Numbered from the stretch's first letter, positions 26,897-36,484 are shown. The stretch is DNA of 64,000 bases from an uncultured Paraprevotella sp. (GCA_944321525.1 CALULQ010000011.1:1-64000); one strand, 5' to 3'. Program-made: numbers and translations. Notes: generated by a model from the letters alone, not told the origin.

Positions 26897-28048
26897 TAAA
26901 AGTAACAAATCCGGCGGACTGCTGCGGATGCACCGCATGTGCCAGCATCTGCACGCATGATGCCATCAGCATGCAGCCCGACGCCTTGGGCTTCCTCTAC
27001 CCCGTTGTGGACGAAAGCAAATGCACCGACTGCGGACTGTGCGAGAAGGTGTGCGCTTTTAATGACCACTACGACACCGGCCTGAACCTTCCACAGCCCG
27101 AGGCCTACGCAGCCCGCCACAAGGACATGCACGAGGTGGAGACCAGCCGGAGCGGGGCGGCATTCATCGCCATCTCTGACTATGTGCTCGAAAACGGGGG
27201 CGTGGTCTATGGAGCAGGCTACACGGACCATTTCCGCGTAGTGCATAAACGCGCGACGACCAAAGAAGAACGCGACGAGTTCAAGGGCAGCAAGTACGTG
27301 CAAAGCGACCTGACGGGAGTGTTCCGGCAAGTGAAGCAAGACTTGAAAGATGGACTGACCGTGCTGTTCTCTGGCACACCCTGCCAAACCTCGGGGCTGA
27401 ATTCATACGTGGGAAAGAAACTGCGCGAAAACCTGGTGCTCGTGGACATCGTATGCCACGGCGTGCCGGGCCCCTACTTGTGGCGTGACTATCTCGCCTA
27501 TCTGGAAAAGAAGCAAGGCGCGGCAATCTGTTGGGTGAACTTCCGCGACAAACAGGAATTCGGTTGGAAAGCCCACAAAGAAACATTTAAATTTGTTAAT
27601 AGGGGAGGGTAAGATGAGCTTTACATATCTGTTTTATCAGCACATCATGTTCCGCCACTCGTGCGGAAAGTGCCATTTCTGCAACACGCGCCGTCCCAGC
27701 GACATCACCATTGCCGACTTCTGGGGATGGGAAAAGACCGACCCGGACATCAACAAGGACGACAAGGGCGTGTCGCTGATTCTCGTCAACACCGAGAAAG
27801 GGCGTGAGATATTCAATGCCGTAAAAGACCGCATGACCGTTGTTCCCGCAAAATTGGAAGATTGCCTGCAACCGAACTTAAGACATCCTTCCGTGATTCA
27901 TCCCCAACGCATGGCCTTTGAACAGGATTACCAGCGAAAAGGATTCGAATACGCAATGAAGAAATACGGAGGAAACAATTGGAAAAAGAAGGTAAGACGG
28001 CTTGCCGGTAAGATAAAACGGCGACTGAAACAAAAATTTGGATTCTAA
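26893..28048 (+). pseudogene. Coenzyme F420 hydrogenase/dehydrogenase beta-subunit family Fe-S protein, frameshifted
   Basis: Two N-terminal 4Fe-4S clusters (CCGCTACASIC and CTDCGLCEKVC) and the FrhB-like domain (FSGTPCQTSGL, VDIVCHGVPGPYLW) are followed by a stop at 27610. The rest of the domain continues in the +1 frame (FTYLFYQHIMFRHSCGKCHFC, ITIADFWGW) to 28048. Removing one G from the stretch AGGGGAGGGTAAG at 27599-27611 restores an intact protein of about 384 residues. Such proteins accompany pyruvyltransferase genes in Bacteroidetes capsule loci, where their role in sugar modification is not defined. The shift may be a true mutation or a sequencing error; the G runs are short for phase variation. 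Confidence 0.8.
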
Positions 28049-28049
28049 A

Positions 28050-29147
28050 ATGAGAATAGGAATACTTACTTTTCATTGTGCACATAATTATGGGGCAGTG
28101 TTGCAATGTTATGCCCTGCAGGAGACATTGAAGAATATGGGGTATGAAGTTGAGGTCATAAATTATCGACCTGAATACTTGCTTACTCCATTTAGGAGAT
28201 TCAACATCAAACGCTATAAATCAAACAACCCCTTTAAAATAGTTAAGAAGACCCTCAGAGAAGTGCTTGTGGCCCGAATGAGGATAAAAAGATATTCGGC
28301 ATTCCATAATTTTATTCAAACGATGCTGAACTTATCTGCAAAAGTACAAGGGCGTGACATTCCATCTACGTATGATATTTACATCATGGGCAGTGACCAA
28401 ATATGGAATCCCAAAATCACAAAGGGATTCGACCCTGTATATTTTGGAAACTTTCAGTTTGCCAAAGCCAACAAAAAATATGTTGCATACGCAGCAAGTA
28501 TGGAAGCATGCGCACTTGCACCTGAAGCCATTGACTTTTATCAAAAATCGCTATGCAACTTTGACTCTGTCAGTGTACGGGAAAAACAATTAGCCGGCCT
28601 GCTTCAGCCATTAAGCGAAAAACCCATTGAGACCGTACTTGACCCGACGTTATTGGCAGAAGCAGAAATCTGGCACAAAATAGCCAAACGCCCTAGATTC
28701 AATGGAACGTACGTTTTAGTATATCAAGTGAGCGGAAACAGAAACACCTTAAAAATCGCCAATTCAATAGCACAAGAAATCGGGGCGGTCGTGATTGAAA
28801 TAACAGCTGAAATCTTTGCCTCATTTAATCGGCGTAAACTTCAATGCGAATCACCGGAAGAGTTCCTCGGCTGGATAAAACACGCCTCATTTGTCGTAAC
28901 GACTTCGTTTCATGGCACAGCATTTTCCATCATCTTCAACCGACCATTTTATTGCATCGAACTTAAGAAGAATGGCAATACACGTTGCAGGTCTCTGTTA
29001 AGCAGTATCGGACTTGAAAACAGACTAATAAGCGTACTTGACATGCCAAGATTCTCCGACCTGAATTATAGCTATGCCAGTTCTTGCATCTCAAAATTGC
29101 AGGCACAATCCCAAAGTTTCTTAACTAAAGCTATTCGATATAGATAA
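28050..29147 (+). CDS. Polysaccharide pyruvyl transferase family protein
   Basis: A 365-residue protein adding pyruvyl ketals to a capsule sugar from phosphoenolpyruvate (family role). Motifs: MRIGILTFHCAHNYGAVLQCYAL at residues 1-23 in two parts, the central DIYIMGSDQIWNP, YVAYAASM, VSVREKQ and the C-terminal VVTTSFHGTAFSIIF. The start at 28050 is one base after the preceding stop. From here the DNA becomes clearly AT-richer than the flanks. Confidence 0.9.
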   Translation: MRIGILTFHCAHNYGAVLQCYALQETLKNMGYEVEVINYRPEYLLTPFRRFNIKRYKSNNPFKIVKKTLREVLVARMRIKRYSAFHNFIQTMLNLSAKVQGRDIPSTYDIYIMGSDQIWNPKITKGFDPVYFGNFQFAKANKKYVAYAASMEACALAPEAIDFYQKSLCNFDSVSVREKQLAGLLQPLSEKPIETVLDPTLLAEAEIWHKIAKRPRFNGTYVLVYQVSGNRNTLKIANSIAQEIGAVVIEITAEIFASFNRRKLQCESPEEFLGWIKHASFVVTTSFHGTAFSIIFNRPFYCIELKKNGNTRCRSLLSSIGLENRLISVLDMPRFSDLNYSYASSCISKLQAQSQSFLTKAIRYR

Positions 29148-29164
29148 ATTGAACATAGTTAATA

Positions 29165-30067
29165 ATGAGAATTTCCATACTAGTACCTTTATATAGAAGT
29201 GAAAACTTTGTTGGTAGATGTTGTGAATCTCTATTTACCCAAAGCATAGAAGAACTTGAATATATCTTTATAAGTGACTGTTCTCCAGATAAAAGTATAG
29301 AGATCGTTGAGAACTATTTAAACAAGTACCCAAAAAGGAAGCAACAGACTCACATCATAGCTCTAGAAGAAAACCATGGAGTTGCTTACGTAAGGAACCT
29401 ATTATTATCCAAAGCTCAAGGAGAATATCTGCTTTTTGTCGATAGTGATGATTGGATTGAGCAAGATACCATAGGAGTACTATATGAGAAAGTAAAAGAA
29501 TGCAAAGCAGATGTTGTTTCATTTGGTTTCTTTTGCGAAAACAAGAATAGAACTACACCACGCCTTTTCCATTACAGCTCAATCACACAATGCCTATACG
29601 ATATCATCGGCAACAAGTGGGGAGTAGTTTGGCGTTTCCTATTCAGAAGAGACATCATTGAAAAAAATGCAATCAGGTTCCCAACTGGACTGCAAGGTGG
29701 AGAAGATTATGTCTTCTGCGCAAAGTTCATATCATGCGCAGAAAGTATAATATCTATCAAACGTCCATTATATCACTATGTTACCTATAATTCAAACTCA
29801 CTTATCACGACTCAAAATCTCAATAGCATTATACATCAATATCTAGCGACGAATATTATTGAAGACTTCCTAAAAAAAAGGTCAATGCTTCCACAATACA
29901 AAAGAGCCTTGAATAAACGGAAATATTATGTTAAAAAGAATATTCTTGCTTTTTTGAGAAGGCAATGGGGTAGCTTAGTCTTTACAGGAATCAGATGTGA
30001 ATGCAACTTCTATCTACAGAAAGCACAAAATCTTTATCATAGAATCATCATAAAAAAATCGCGATGA
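29165..30067 (+). CDS. Family 2 glycosyltransferase
   Basis: A 300-residue GT-A enzyme: RISILVPLYRSENFVGRCCES at the N-terminus, YIFISDCSPDKS, HGVAYVRNLLLSKAQGEYLLF and the metal-binding VDSDDW. The catalytic region near GGEDYVF follows. The C-terminal third is basic and helical, suggesting membrane contact. It is AT-rich, between the pyruvyltransferase and the polymerase, and overlaps the next gene by 4 bases. Confidence 0.9.
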   Translation: MRISILVPLYRSENFVGRCCESLFTQSIEELEYIFISDCSPDKSIEIVENYLNKYPKRKQQTHIIALEENHGVAYVRNLLLSKAQGEYLLFVDSDDWIEQDTIGVLYEKVKECKADVVSFGFFCENKNRTTPRLFHYSSITQCLYDIIGNKWGVVWRFLFRRDIIEKNAIRFPTGLQGGEDYVFCAKFISCAESIISIKRPLYHYVTYNSNSLITTQNLNSIIHQYLATNIIEDFLKKRSMLPQYKRALNKRKYYVKKNILAFLRRQWGSLVFTGIRCECNFYLQKAQNLYHRIIIKKSR

Positions 30068-31254
30068 ATCATCTCCCCTCCCCAAAGCTCTTGTTATGGG
30101 GTATATTTTTATACCTCATCGTAACGAATTCTGTCTTATCAGTATTGGGTTATGGTGCCTTAATTGATGCAAATCCAATATTCAAGATGGGCATCGGTAC
30201 AATCTTTATCCTTATAACCTTTGCCTTCTATTATAAAAAACTAAGAATAAGAACTCCAGAAAAAAATATGTTCTGGCTTATAGCAATCATGCTATTCATT
30301 AACGTGATTATAAAGGGGGAATATCAAATAACTAATTATGTAACCGCTATCATATTCCCTGTTTGCTTATCTTGCCTACTCACTAACTACAATGACTCAT
30401 TGACCAAACACAAAATACAAAAAATAGTCTTATTGTTCTTCTATATTGAGTGCGGCTTATCCATCCTTGAAAGAGTTCTCATGCTTCATCTATTTGGCAA
30501 TGCAGCCAGTGGCGATGAAACAGCCACCACGCTTGAATCTTACGAGTTCAGAAGTAATGCCCTATGGGGGCATCCTTTAACAAATTCAGCACTCACAACA
30601 TTTCTCCTCCCTTTCATTTTACTTAATGAAGAATACTCCATAAAGAAACGGAACCTATTATGGAGCCTTGGAATGTTATCACTATTGTGCTTCAATTCAA
30701 GAATGGCCATTGTGTGTTCTGCCACGATTTATATACTCATAAACTTTAAATCAATCATTCATTCAAGATACAAGGCACAGATATTGCTCGGCATCAGCAT
30801 CATTACTATAAGTTTTTTCTACGCACTATTCTGCACTTCACTAGGAGGAAGACTATTGAACCTAGGTCTTTATGGCTCAGACAGCAGCTCACTGGCACGC
30901 ACTGAGATTCTTGAAATCTTTAGCTGCGTTAATCTAAAAGACTTTATATTCATAGGTATTCCCTATTCAGAAATCGACATGATTCAACATAAAGCTGGAT
31001 TAGACTACCTAATAATCGAAAATCCATGGATTATCTTCATATTTCGTTACGGTATACTCCAAACTATAGCAATGTTTTTATTCTTTATTCCTGTTTTCAA
31101 AAAATGGCTTAATCCCTATGGCAATTATCACGCTATAATTATCGCAATATTTTTCATCATAATAATATCCTCGTCTAATTCCCTAGCGGTAGGAAGTACT
31201 TCCATTGCACAACTTATTTTATTCGCGTACACATTTTCTAACTCTCAAACATAA
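30064..31254 (+). CDS. wzy: Wzy-like O-antigen/capsule polymerase
   Basis: A 396-residue integral membrane protein with about 10 hydrophobic helices and a large periplasmic loop. It contains SYEFRSNALWGHPLTNSALT and FNSRMAIV, recalling Wzy/WaaL proteins, which are recognised by topology more than by motif. It would join flipped repeat units. The position within a capsule operon that also has wzx supports the call. Very AT-rich. Confidence 0.75.
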   Translation: MNHLPSPKLLLWGIFLYLIVTNSVLSVLGYGALIDANPIFKMGIGTIFILITFAFYYKKLRIRTPEKNMFWLIAIMLFINVIIKGEYQITNYVTAIIFPVCLSCLLTNYNDSLTKHKIQKIVLLFFYIECGLSILERVLMLHLFGNAASGDETATTLESYEFRSNALWGHPLTNSALTTFLLPFILLNEEYSIKKRNLLWSLGMLSLLCFNSRMAIVCSATIYILINFKSIIHSRYKAQILLGISIITISFFYALFCTSLGGRLLNLGLYGSDSSSLARTEILEIFSCVNLKDFIFIGIPYSEIDMIQHKAGLDYLIIENPWIIFIFRYGILQTIAMFLFFIPVFKKWLNPYGNYHAIIIAIFFIIIISSSNSLAVGSTSIAQLILFAYTFSNSQT

Positions 31255-31257
31255 TTT

Positions 31258-32019
31258 ATGATACCTAAAATTATTCATTATTGTTGGCTTAGTGACGAGC
31301 CTATACCAACACATTTACAAGAATGCATAAACAGTTGGAAAAGGTTAATGCCAGACTACAAAATAATCAAATGGGATACTAGAGAGTTTGACATAAAATC
31401 AAATTCTCTAGTCCAAGAAGCATTTGATGCAAAGAAATGGGCTTTTGCAACAGACTATATTAGAGCATATGCTCTTTACCAACACGGAGGAATCTATCTT
31501 GATTCAGATGTAATGCTTTACAAAAATCTATCTAATATATTATTAGATAATTTTGTTTCTGGAATGGAATATCACATGGATGCAAATCCAAAAGGTGTAT
31601 TAAATGAAAGTGGCTATAGACAATCAAAAGACATTTATGTCCCGGGAATAGGAATACAAGCAGCATTCCTTGCATCTTCACCATATCACCCCTTAGTGAA
31701 AGATGTGCTTGATTTTTATAAAGAGAAAAAACTACATGATTTATTAAACAATAAATATTACGCCCCCGTAGTTTGGGCTCACTGTGCAGAAAAATATGGA
31801 TTTAGATATGTAGATACAATTCAACAATTAGCATCAGGAATAAATATACTCTCAACAAAAGAAATAAGCAACTATGACCAATTTACCTCAAAAAGTTATT
31901 TAGTACACTTCTGCGCAGGTAGTTGGGTAAATGACCAATCAATAAGGAAACAAATAATGTCTTTTATCAAAAGACATCGCGCATTATTTATCGCATATAA
32001 TTATATCAAGAAATTATGA
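31258..32019 (+). CDS. Glycosyltransferase, GT32-like (DXD)
   Basis: A 253-residue protein with MIPKIIHYCWLSDEPIP at the N-terminus, ATDYIRAYALYQHGGIYLDSD (the DXD sugar-binding motif at about residues 82-84) and a terminal WVNDQS. This is the pattern of capsular GT32 enzymes (mannosyl/galactosyl transferase-like). It is three bases after wzy and overlaps the acetyltransferase gene by 4 bases. Confidence 0.88.
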   Translation: MIPKIIHYCWLSDEPIPTHLQECINSWKRLMPDYKIIKWDTREFDIKSNSLVQEAFDAKKWAFATDYIRAYALYQHGGIYLDSDVMLYKNLSNILLDNFVSGMEYHMDANPKGVLNESGYRQSKDIYVPGIGIQAAFLASSPYHPLVKDVLDFYKEKKLHDLLNNKYYAPVVWAHCAEKYGFRYVDTIQQLASGINILSTKEISNYDQFTSKSYLVHFCAGSWVNDQSIRKQIMSFIKRHRALFIAYNYIKKL

Positions 32020-32585
32020 TAAAGTCTAAAAGAGACTTAAAAAGGTATATTGAAGCTGATTTCAATGCGCAAGCAATGACTCATCCATGGCTTGCCCGTT
32101 TCACTTACGGAGAAAACTGGCGCATGTTTAACTATATGAAAACACTCAGAAAATTAGAATACTATTTAAATACGAGAGCTACTGTTTGGGGAAATATCAT
32201 GTACGGCTACTACAATTTTCTTCATAGAAAAAATAGCTTAAAATATAATATCACCATTGCTCCTAATGTCGTAGGACCTGGGTTGAAACTTGTGCATGCT
32301 GGATTTAGACGCTTTGGAGCTCCTGGCATGAAAATTGGATCGAATTGTACAGTGCTACCAATGGTGCTTTTAGGCAAAAAGAGACCTGATAGCAATTTGT
32401 CCGACTTTGAAATTGGAGATAACTGCTACTTTGGTGCAGGTGCAATAGTAATGGGACCTATAAAAATAGGAAACAACGTAACAATAGGTGCTGGCGCTGT
32501 CGTAACTAAGGACATTCCAGACAACAGCGTTGTTGTGGGAAATCCGGCACGAGTCATATCGCATAACCCTATAATCCAATCGTAA
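32016..32585 (+). CDS. Hexapeptide-repeat acetyltransferase (CysE-like)
   Basis: A 189-residue protein whose C-terminal half is a left-handed beta-helix (GMKIGSNCTVLPMVLLG, FEIGDNCYFGAGAIVMGPIKIGNN, GAGAVVTKDIPDNSVVVGNP). It resembles serine acetyltransferases, but in this setting it probably acetylates a capsule sugar. The N-terminal part is helical. Its stop TAA overlaps the ATG of the next gene by one base (TAATG). Confidence 0.87.
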   Translation: MIKSKRDLKRYIEADFNAQAMTHPWLARFTYGENWRMFNYMKTLRKLEYYLNTRATVWGNIMYGYYNFLHRKNSLKYNITIAPNVVGPGLKLVHAGFRRFGAPGMKIGSNCTVLPMVLLGKKRPDSNLSDFEIGDNCYFGAGAIVMGPIKIGNNVTIGAGAVVTKDIPDNSVVVGNPARVISHNPIIQS

Positions 32586-33681
32586 TGAAAAAGCTTCCTT
32601 TAGTATCCGTAATCATCCCTGCATACAACACTAGTGAATATATTGCTGGGATGCTACAAGATGTCTTTAACCAAACTTATAAGAACATTGAAATAATTGT
32701 CGTTGATGATGGGTCTACCGACAATGCCATAGAAATTATAACAGAATTTAACAGAATGGGGGGGGGGTAAGAATTGTCTCCTTAGAACACGCCGGAGTAT
32801 CTGCTGCTCGCAATGCCGGATTGGCTTTGGCACAAGGCGAAAAGGTATTCTTTTGGGACAGCGATGACAGTATGGAACCTGACACAATTGAACAATGCCT
32901 AGCCTTCTGCGAGAAACATTCTGTCAACTCTGTATTATATGGATACGCCAATCGTATAAATGGAATTAAAGGCACCCCGCATCCTCACGAGCTAAAACAA
33001 CTTTATAGAGGACGCGAGATAGTGACGGAATTAATGCCTCATTTCCTTGGGCATTCATTCACTGATGTCAACGAATGGATTAAGGGTAAGCGTGGTCTAA
33101 GGCAAGGCAAAGAAAATACAGCTCTATGGCACATTATGCTGGATGCAAATACAATCAAGAATAATAACCTGCATTTTGATACGAACTTGTCATTAGGAGA
33201 AGATACCCGGTTTGTCAACGAATACATGCTACATGAGACCTCCATCGGTTTCTTAGACAAATGCCTTTACTATCTGACGATACGGGAAACAGGGGCCAAC
33301 CTCTCGTCTTTGAAGGATGTCAGAAAAAGGCTGAATGACAAACTAAAGATAATAAAGGCCAGAAAGGAGATAGACCAAAAGGCCTTACGCCTATATGGAA
33401 TAAATACACATTCTTATTGGGAAGGCACATTGATACTTTCCACGGTGGAAGTATGTTTGAGATTGGCGCAGAACAACGACATCAGCCTTAAAGAAAAGCA
33501 TGCCATGCTCAAGGCTTTCATGAATAATGATGCAGTAAAAGAAGCCTGCCAAACCTTCAAACCGGAAAAGGGGCTGAAAGCCATTCCTTTTAATATAATA
33601 CAGAGGGGCCAAGCCAAAGCCTTGTTTCACCTGCTTAGCCTCCTACCTAAATCGCTGGCTAACAAAATCACAAAACAATAG
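32585..33681 (+). pseudogene. Family 2 glycosyltransferase split by a G10 tract, probably phase-variable
   Basis: The first 57 or so codons (LPLVSVIIPAYNTSEYIAG, IEIIVVDDGSTD) run into ATG GGG GGG GGG TAA at 32756-32770. The rest of the enzyme (HAGVSAARNAGLALAQGEKV, FFWDSDDSMEPD, LGEDTRF) continues in another frame to 33681. One more G, or two fewer, restores a protein of about 365 residues. All catalytic parts are present across the two frames, so only tract length keeps it off. Flanking genes are intact and tightly spaced. Known family role: adds one sugar to the repeat unit. Confidence 0.85.
32758..32767 (+). repeat. Homopolymeric tract of ten G
   Basis: Ten consecutive G inside the coding region of the GT2 gene, in an AT-rich context, immediately before a TAA. 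Length 11 or 8 would be in frame. Confidence 0.9.
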
Positions 33682-33685
33682 CACT

Positions 33686-34252
33686 ATGTCAACAAAAACA
33701 ACAAGGAGAGGGATAAAAAGCCTTCTTCTTCAAGCAAAGTTCTTTCTCGTAGAGTTCCTTAACATCACTTATCAATTATGGCCTAACCCTCTACGCAAGT
33801 ACTATCTGCGTTGCTTCGGCATCAAAGTTGGCAAAAAGAGCTGCATACATCGCAAATGCAAATTTTTCCATGTCGGAAAAATCACGGTGGGAGAAAGATC
33901 GGTAATTAATTTCGGGTGTTATCTTGATAATAGGAGAGGCATCTACATTGGTTCTAACGTGGGCATCGCCCATAATAGCAAGATATACACGCTGGGCCAC
34001 AACATCGAAAGCCCACACTTTGAAACCAAAGGAGCCCAAGTGACCATCTGCGACAACGTGTTCATCTTTGCCAATGCCATGATCATGCCGGGTGTTACTA
34101 TCGGAGAGGGAGCGATAATCTTACCGGGAAGCGTCGTCACCAAAGATGTTCCATCACGAAAAATCGTTGGAGGAAACCCGGCGAGAGTAATAAGAGACAG
34201 AACTGCGGAAATAGATTATAACCAAAGCTATAATTATTGGTTCGCATTATAA
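33686..34252 (+). CDS. Hexapeptide acyltransferase (WbbJ/maltose O-acetyltransferase-like)
   Basis: A 188-residue protein: GIKVGKKSCIHRKCKFFHVGKI, VINFGCYLDNRRGIYIGSNVG and IAHNSKIYTLGHN with the catalytic His, then NAMIMPGVTIGEGAIILPGSVVTKDVPSRKIVGGNP as the beta-helix end (quoted in separate parts of the fold). It probably O-acetylates the capsule. It starts 4 bases after the GT2 gene and abuts the next ATG (TAAATG). Confidence 0.9.
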   Translation: MSTKTTRRGIKSLLLQAKFFLVEFLNITYQLWPNPLRKYYLRCFGIKVGKKSCIHRKCKFFHVGKITVGERSVINFGCYLDNRRGIYIGSNVGIAHNSKIYTLGHNIESPHFETKGAQVTICDNVFIFANAMIMPGVTIGEGAIILPGSVVTKDVPSRKIVGGNPARVIRDRTAEIDYNQSYNYWFAL

Positions 34253-35425
34253 ATGAGCATCCTATTCTTACTAAAGTCTTTTGAAATAGGCGGTCTGGAA
34301 GTCGTGACGTCCGTACTGGCCAACAAGTTTGTGGCAGAAGGCCACGATGTCACGCTATGGGCTTTCTATAAAGGCAAGACATCTTTGGAGGAAAGGCTCG
34401 ACAAGCGCGTAAACTTGGTGTATGGACATGGGTTTCACTCCGGCAAGGCAAATGTAGCATCATTAAGGAACATCATCATAGAGAAAAATATCCAGATTGC
34501 CATCAATCAATGGGGATTGCCTTACATCCCGGCAAAGACGCTGAAAAGAGCCTTCCGAGGACTGGATGTCAAGACAATTGCCGTTTATCACAACGACCCA
34601 AGTACGAATGGACGCTTGAAAGAAGTGGAAATCGCCATTGAACATTGTGACAATCCGATAAAACTGTCGCTGCTTAAATTTAAATTATGGACATACCGGA
34701 AGATTACGTCTGCCAGTATGCGTTATATATATAGGAATAGCGACAGGTTCATGGTTCTCTCCCAAAGCTTTATTTCTCACTTTGAAGACTTCACAGGAAT
34801 AAGTAATGCGCAGAAACTCATCGCGCAAACCAATCCGGTCACAATCAAGCAACCTTCAGAAACATTGGACCTGAATGACAAGAAGAAGGAAGTCATCTAT
34901 GTCGGCCGCTTGGACTATAATCAAAAACGTACATACCGCATAATAGAAACTTGGGCTTTACTTGAAGATATAATTCCGGATTGGCGCCTGACCATCGTGG
35001 GTGACGGGCCGGAACGGGAGAACTTGGAACGGTTTGCGCGCGACTTAAACTTGCAGCACGTCCGTTTTGAAGGTTTCCAACGCCCTGAACCTTATTACAA
35101 ACGCGCATCCATATTAATTCTTACGTCTGAATATGAAGGTTTCCCACTCGTATTGGCCGAATGCATGAGCTTTGGTGTAGTCCCGGTTGTCTATGGCAGC
35201 TATTCCGCCGTATATGACATCATAAAGGACGGTGAGAATGGATTGATTGTAAAGCCACAAAATGGTGAGTTTAAGGCAGAGGCCATGGCCAAGGCTTTGG
35301 AGCAAGCGATGACAGACGAAGACAAACGACATGACATGGCAGAAAAATCCATCGCAACGAGCCAGAACTATTCATTAGACGTAATTTACAAACAATGGGA
35401 AGGCTTATTCAACGATTTAAAATAA
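34253..35425 (+). CDS. Family 4 glycosyltransferase
   Basis: A 390-residue GT-B enzyme. The N-terminal domain begins ILFLLKSFEIGGLEVVTSVL; the C-terminal Rossmann domain has EVIYVGRLDYNQKRTYRIIE, WRLTIVGDGPERENLE and the E-x7-E motif in SEYEGFPLVLAECMSFG. It would transfer a sugar from an activated nucleotide donor with retention. GC content begins to return toward that of the flanks here. Confidence 0.93.
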   Translation: MSILFLLKSFEIGGLEVVTSVLANKFVAEGHDVTLWAFYKGKTSLEERLDKRVNLVYGHGFHSGKANVASLRNIIIEKNIQIAINQWGLPYIPAKTLKRAFRGLDVKTIAVYHNDPSTNGRLKEVEIAIEHCDNPIKLSLLKFKLWTYRKITSASMRYIYRNSDRFMVLSQSFISHFEDFTGISNAQKLIAQTNPVTIKQPSETLDLNDKKKEVIYVGRLDYNQKRTYRIIETWALLEDIIPDWRLTIVGDGPERENLERFARDLNLQHVRFEGFQRPEPYYKRASILILTSEYEGFPLVLAECMSFGVVPVVYGSYSAVYDIIKDGENGLIVKPQNGEFKAEAMAKALEQAMTDEDKRHDMAEKSIATSQNYSLDVIYKQWEGLFNDLK

Positions 35426-35465
35426 GAACCGCAAGTATTCAAACGACCTTCAACACTTATGAGTT

Positions 35466-36221
35466 ATGAATAAGACCATCAAGATACTGAACAGCAACAT
35501 CCTTTCACTCACACAAACGGATTTGCTGAACCAGCTGCAACGCGGCGTGCTCATCACCCCGAACCTGGACCACCTCGTGAAGCTGCAACACGACCGCGAG
35601 TTCTACGAGGTGTATCGGCAGGCGGAGTGGGTGGTGTGCGACAGCAAGATCTTGTATCTGCTGTCCAAACTGCTGAAGCATCCGTTGCCGGAGGCCATCC
35701 CGGGGTCGAGTTTCTTCACGGCTTTCTACATGTTCCACAAGGATGACCCGGACTGCCGGATTTTCTTACTGGGAGCTAAGGAAGGCATCGCACAAAAGGC
35801 GATGGAGCGCATCAACGAGAAAGTGGGACGGAAGATTGTCGTCGGAGCGCACTCGCCGTCGTTCGGCTTCGAGAAGAACGAAAGGGAATGCGAGGCACTG
35901 GTTGACATTGTGAATAAAAGTGGCGCAAATGTGCTGCTGGTGGGCGTGGGAGCACCGAAACAGGAGAAATGGATCATGAAATACCGCAACCAAATGCCGG
36001 ACGTGGACTTGTTCATGGCGCTGGGGGCTACCATCGACTTCGAGGCGGGCACGCTGAAACGGGCGCCGCGGCTGTGGCAGAAGCTGGGGATGGAGTGGCT
36101 CTACCGTTGCCTGAAAGAGCCCCGCCGACTGTTCAAGCGCTATTTCGTGGACGACATGCAGTTCTTCTACTACTTCGCCCAACAATTGCTCGGCATATAC
36201 AAGGACCCGTTCGGCAAATAA
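35466..36221 (+). CDS. WecG/TagA/CpsF-family glycosyltransferase (GT26)
   Basis: A 251-residue protein: TPNLDHLVKLQHDREFYEVY, WVVCDSKILYLLSKLL, FLLGAKEG, VGVGAPKQEKWI and LFMALGATIDFEAG with RAPRLWQKLGMEWLYRCLKE (family core, in pieces). Such enzymes add the second sugar to the lipid carrier. It is the last gene of the capsule operon, 40 bases after the GT4 gene. No initiating sugar-phosphate transferase (WcaJ/PglC type) lies in the window, so that step must be encoded elsewhere. Confidence 0.93.
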   Translation: MNKTIKILNSNILSLTQTDLLNQLQRGVLITPNLDHLVKLQHDREFYEVYRQAEWVVCDSKILYLLSKLLKHPLPEAIPGSSFFTAFYMFHKDDPDCRIFLLGAKEGIAQKAMERINEKVGRKIVVGAHSPSFGFEKNERECEALVDIVNKSGANVLLVGVGAPKQEKWIMKYRNQMPDVDLFMALGATIDFEAGTLKRAPRLWQKLGMEWLYRCLKEPRRLFKRYFVDDMQFFYYFAQQLLGIYKDPFGK

Positions 36222-36223
36222 TC

Positions 36224-36328
36224 TTATTTGCGAAACAAGCGGCCTATCCAAGCCATAGGCATCAATACGACTGCCGCCAGATAGGCACCACACAACCGGA
36301 GCAAAAAGCCAAGCGTCTTCACCGCCAT
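36224..36328 (-). CDS. Possible 34-residue membrane peptide
   Basis: ATG 36328 to TAA 36224 encodes a basic N-terminus, one hydrophobic helix (LLRLCGAYLAAVVLMPMAWIG) split by a Cys, and a basic end (RLFRK). AAGGA lies directly before the ATG and TAACTTTA, close to the -7 consensus, lies 20 bases upstream. It is convergent with the GT26 gene, with stops 3 bases apart. No relatives are recalled. Confidence 0.35.
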   Translation of the reverse strand: MAVKTLGFLLRLCGAYLAAVVLMPMAWIGRLFRK

Positions 36329-36425
36329 TCCTTATTATATATGTAAAGTTAGCATTTATCTCTGAATTCCGCCCCGGATGGGTTCCACTTTTGACAAGAC
36401 AGGCGGCGCCTCGGAAGCGCAATAT

Positions 36426-36452
36426 AAAAAAATGAGCTTCGCTCATCTTTTA
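36426..36452. terminator. Bidirectional terminator after the capsule locus
   Basis: AAAAAA, stem ATGAGC (36432-36437), loop TTC, stem GCTCAT (36441-36446), then CTTTTATTTT. It works in either direction. Confidence 0.65.
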
Positions 36453-36453
36453 T

Positions 36454-36484
36454 TTTGCACTTCTCTCGACTTGCACTATCTTTG
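36454..36484 (+). promoter_or_regulatory. Promoter of the AAA/PD-(D/E)XK gene
   Basis: -33 TTTG (36454-36457), 19 bases, -7 TATCTTTG (36477-36484); an exact consensus promoter 27 bases before the start. Confidence 0.85.

Noticed and set aside
27593..28048. Separate 151-residue gene after the Fe-S protein
   Set aside because: It carries the C-terminal half of the same protein family and has no start signal; it is better explained as a frameshift.
32821..33681. Independent 286-residue gene after the G10 tract
   Set aside because: It lacks the N-terminal part of the GT2 fold, which lies immediately upstream in another frame.
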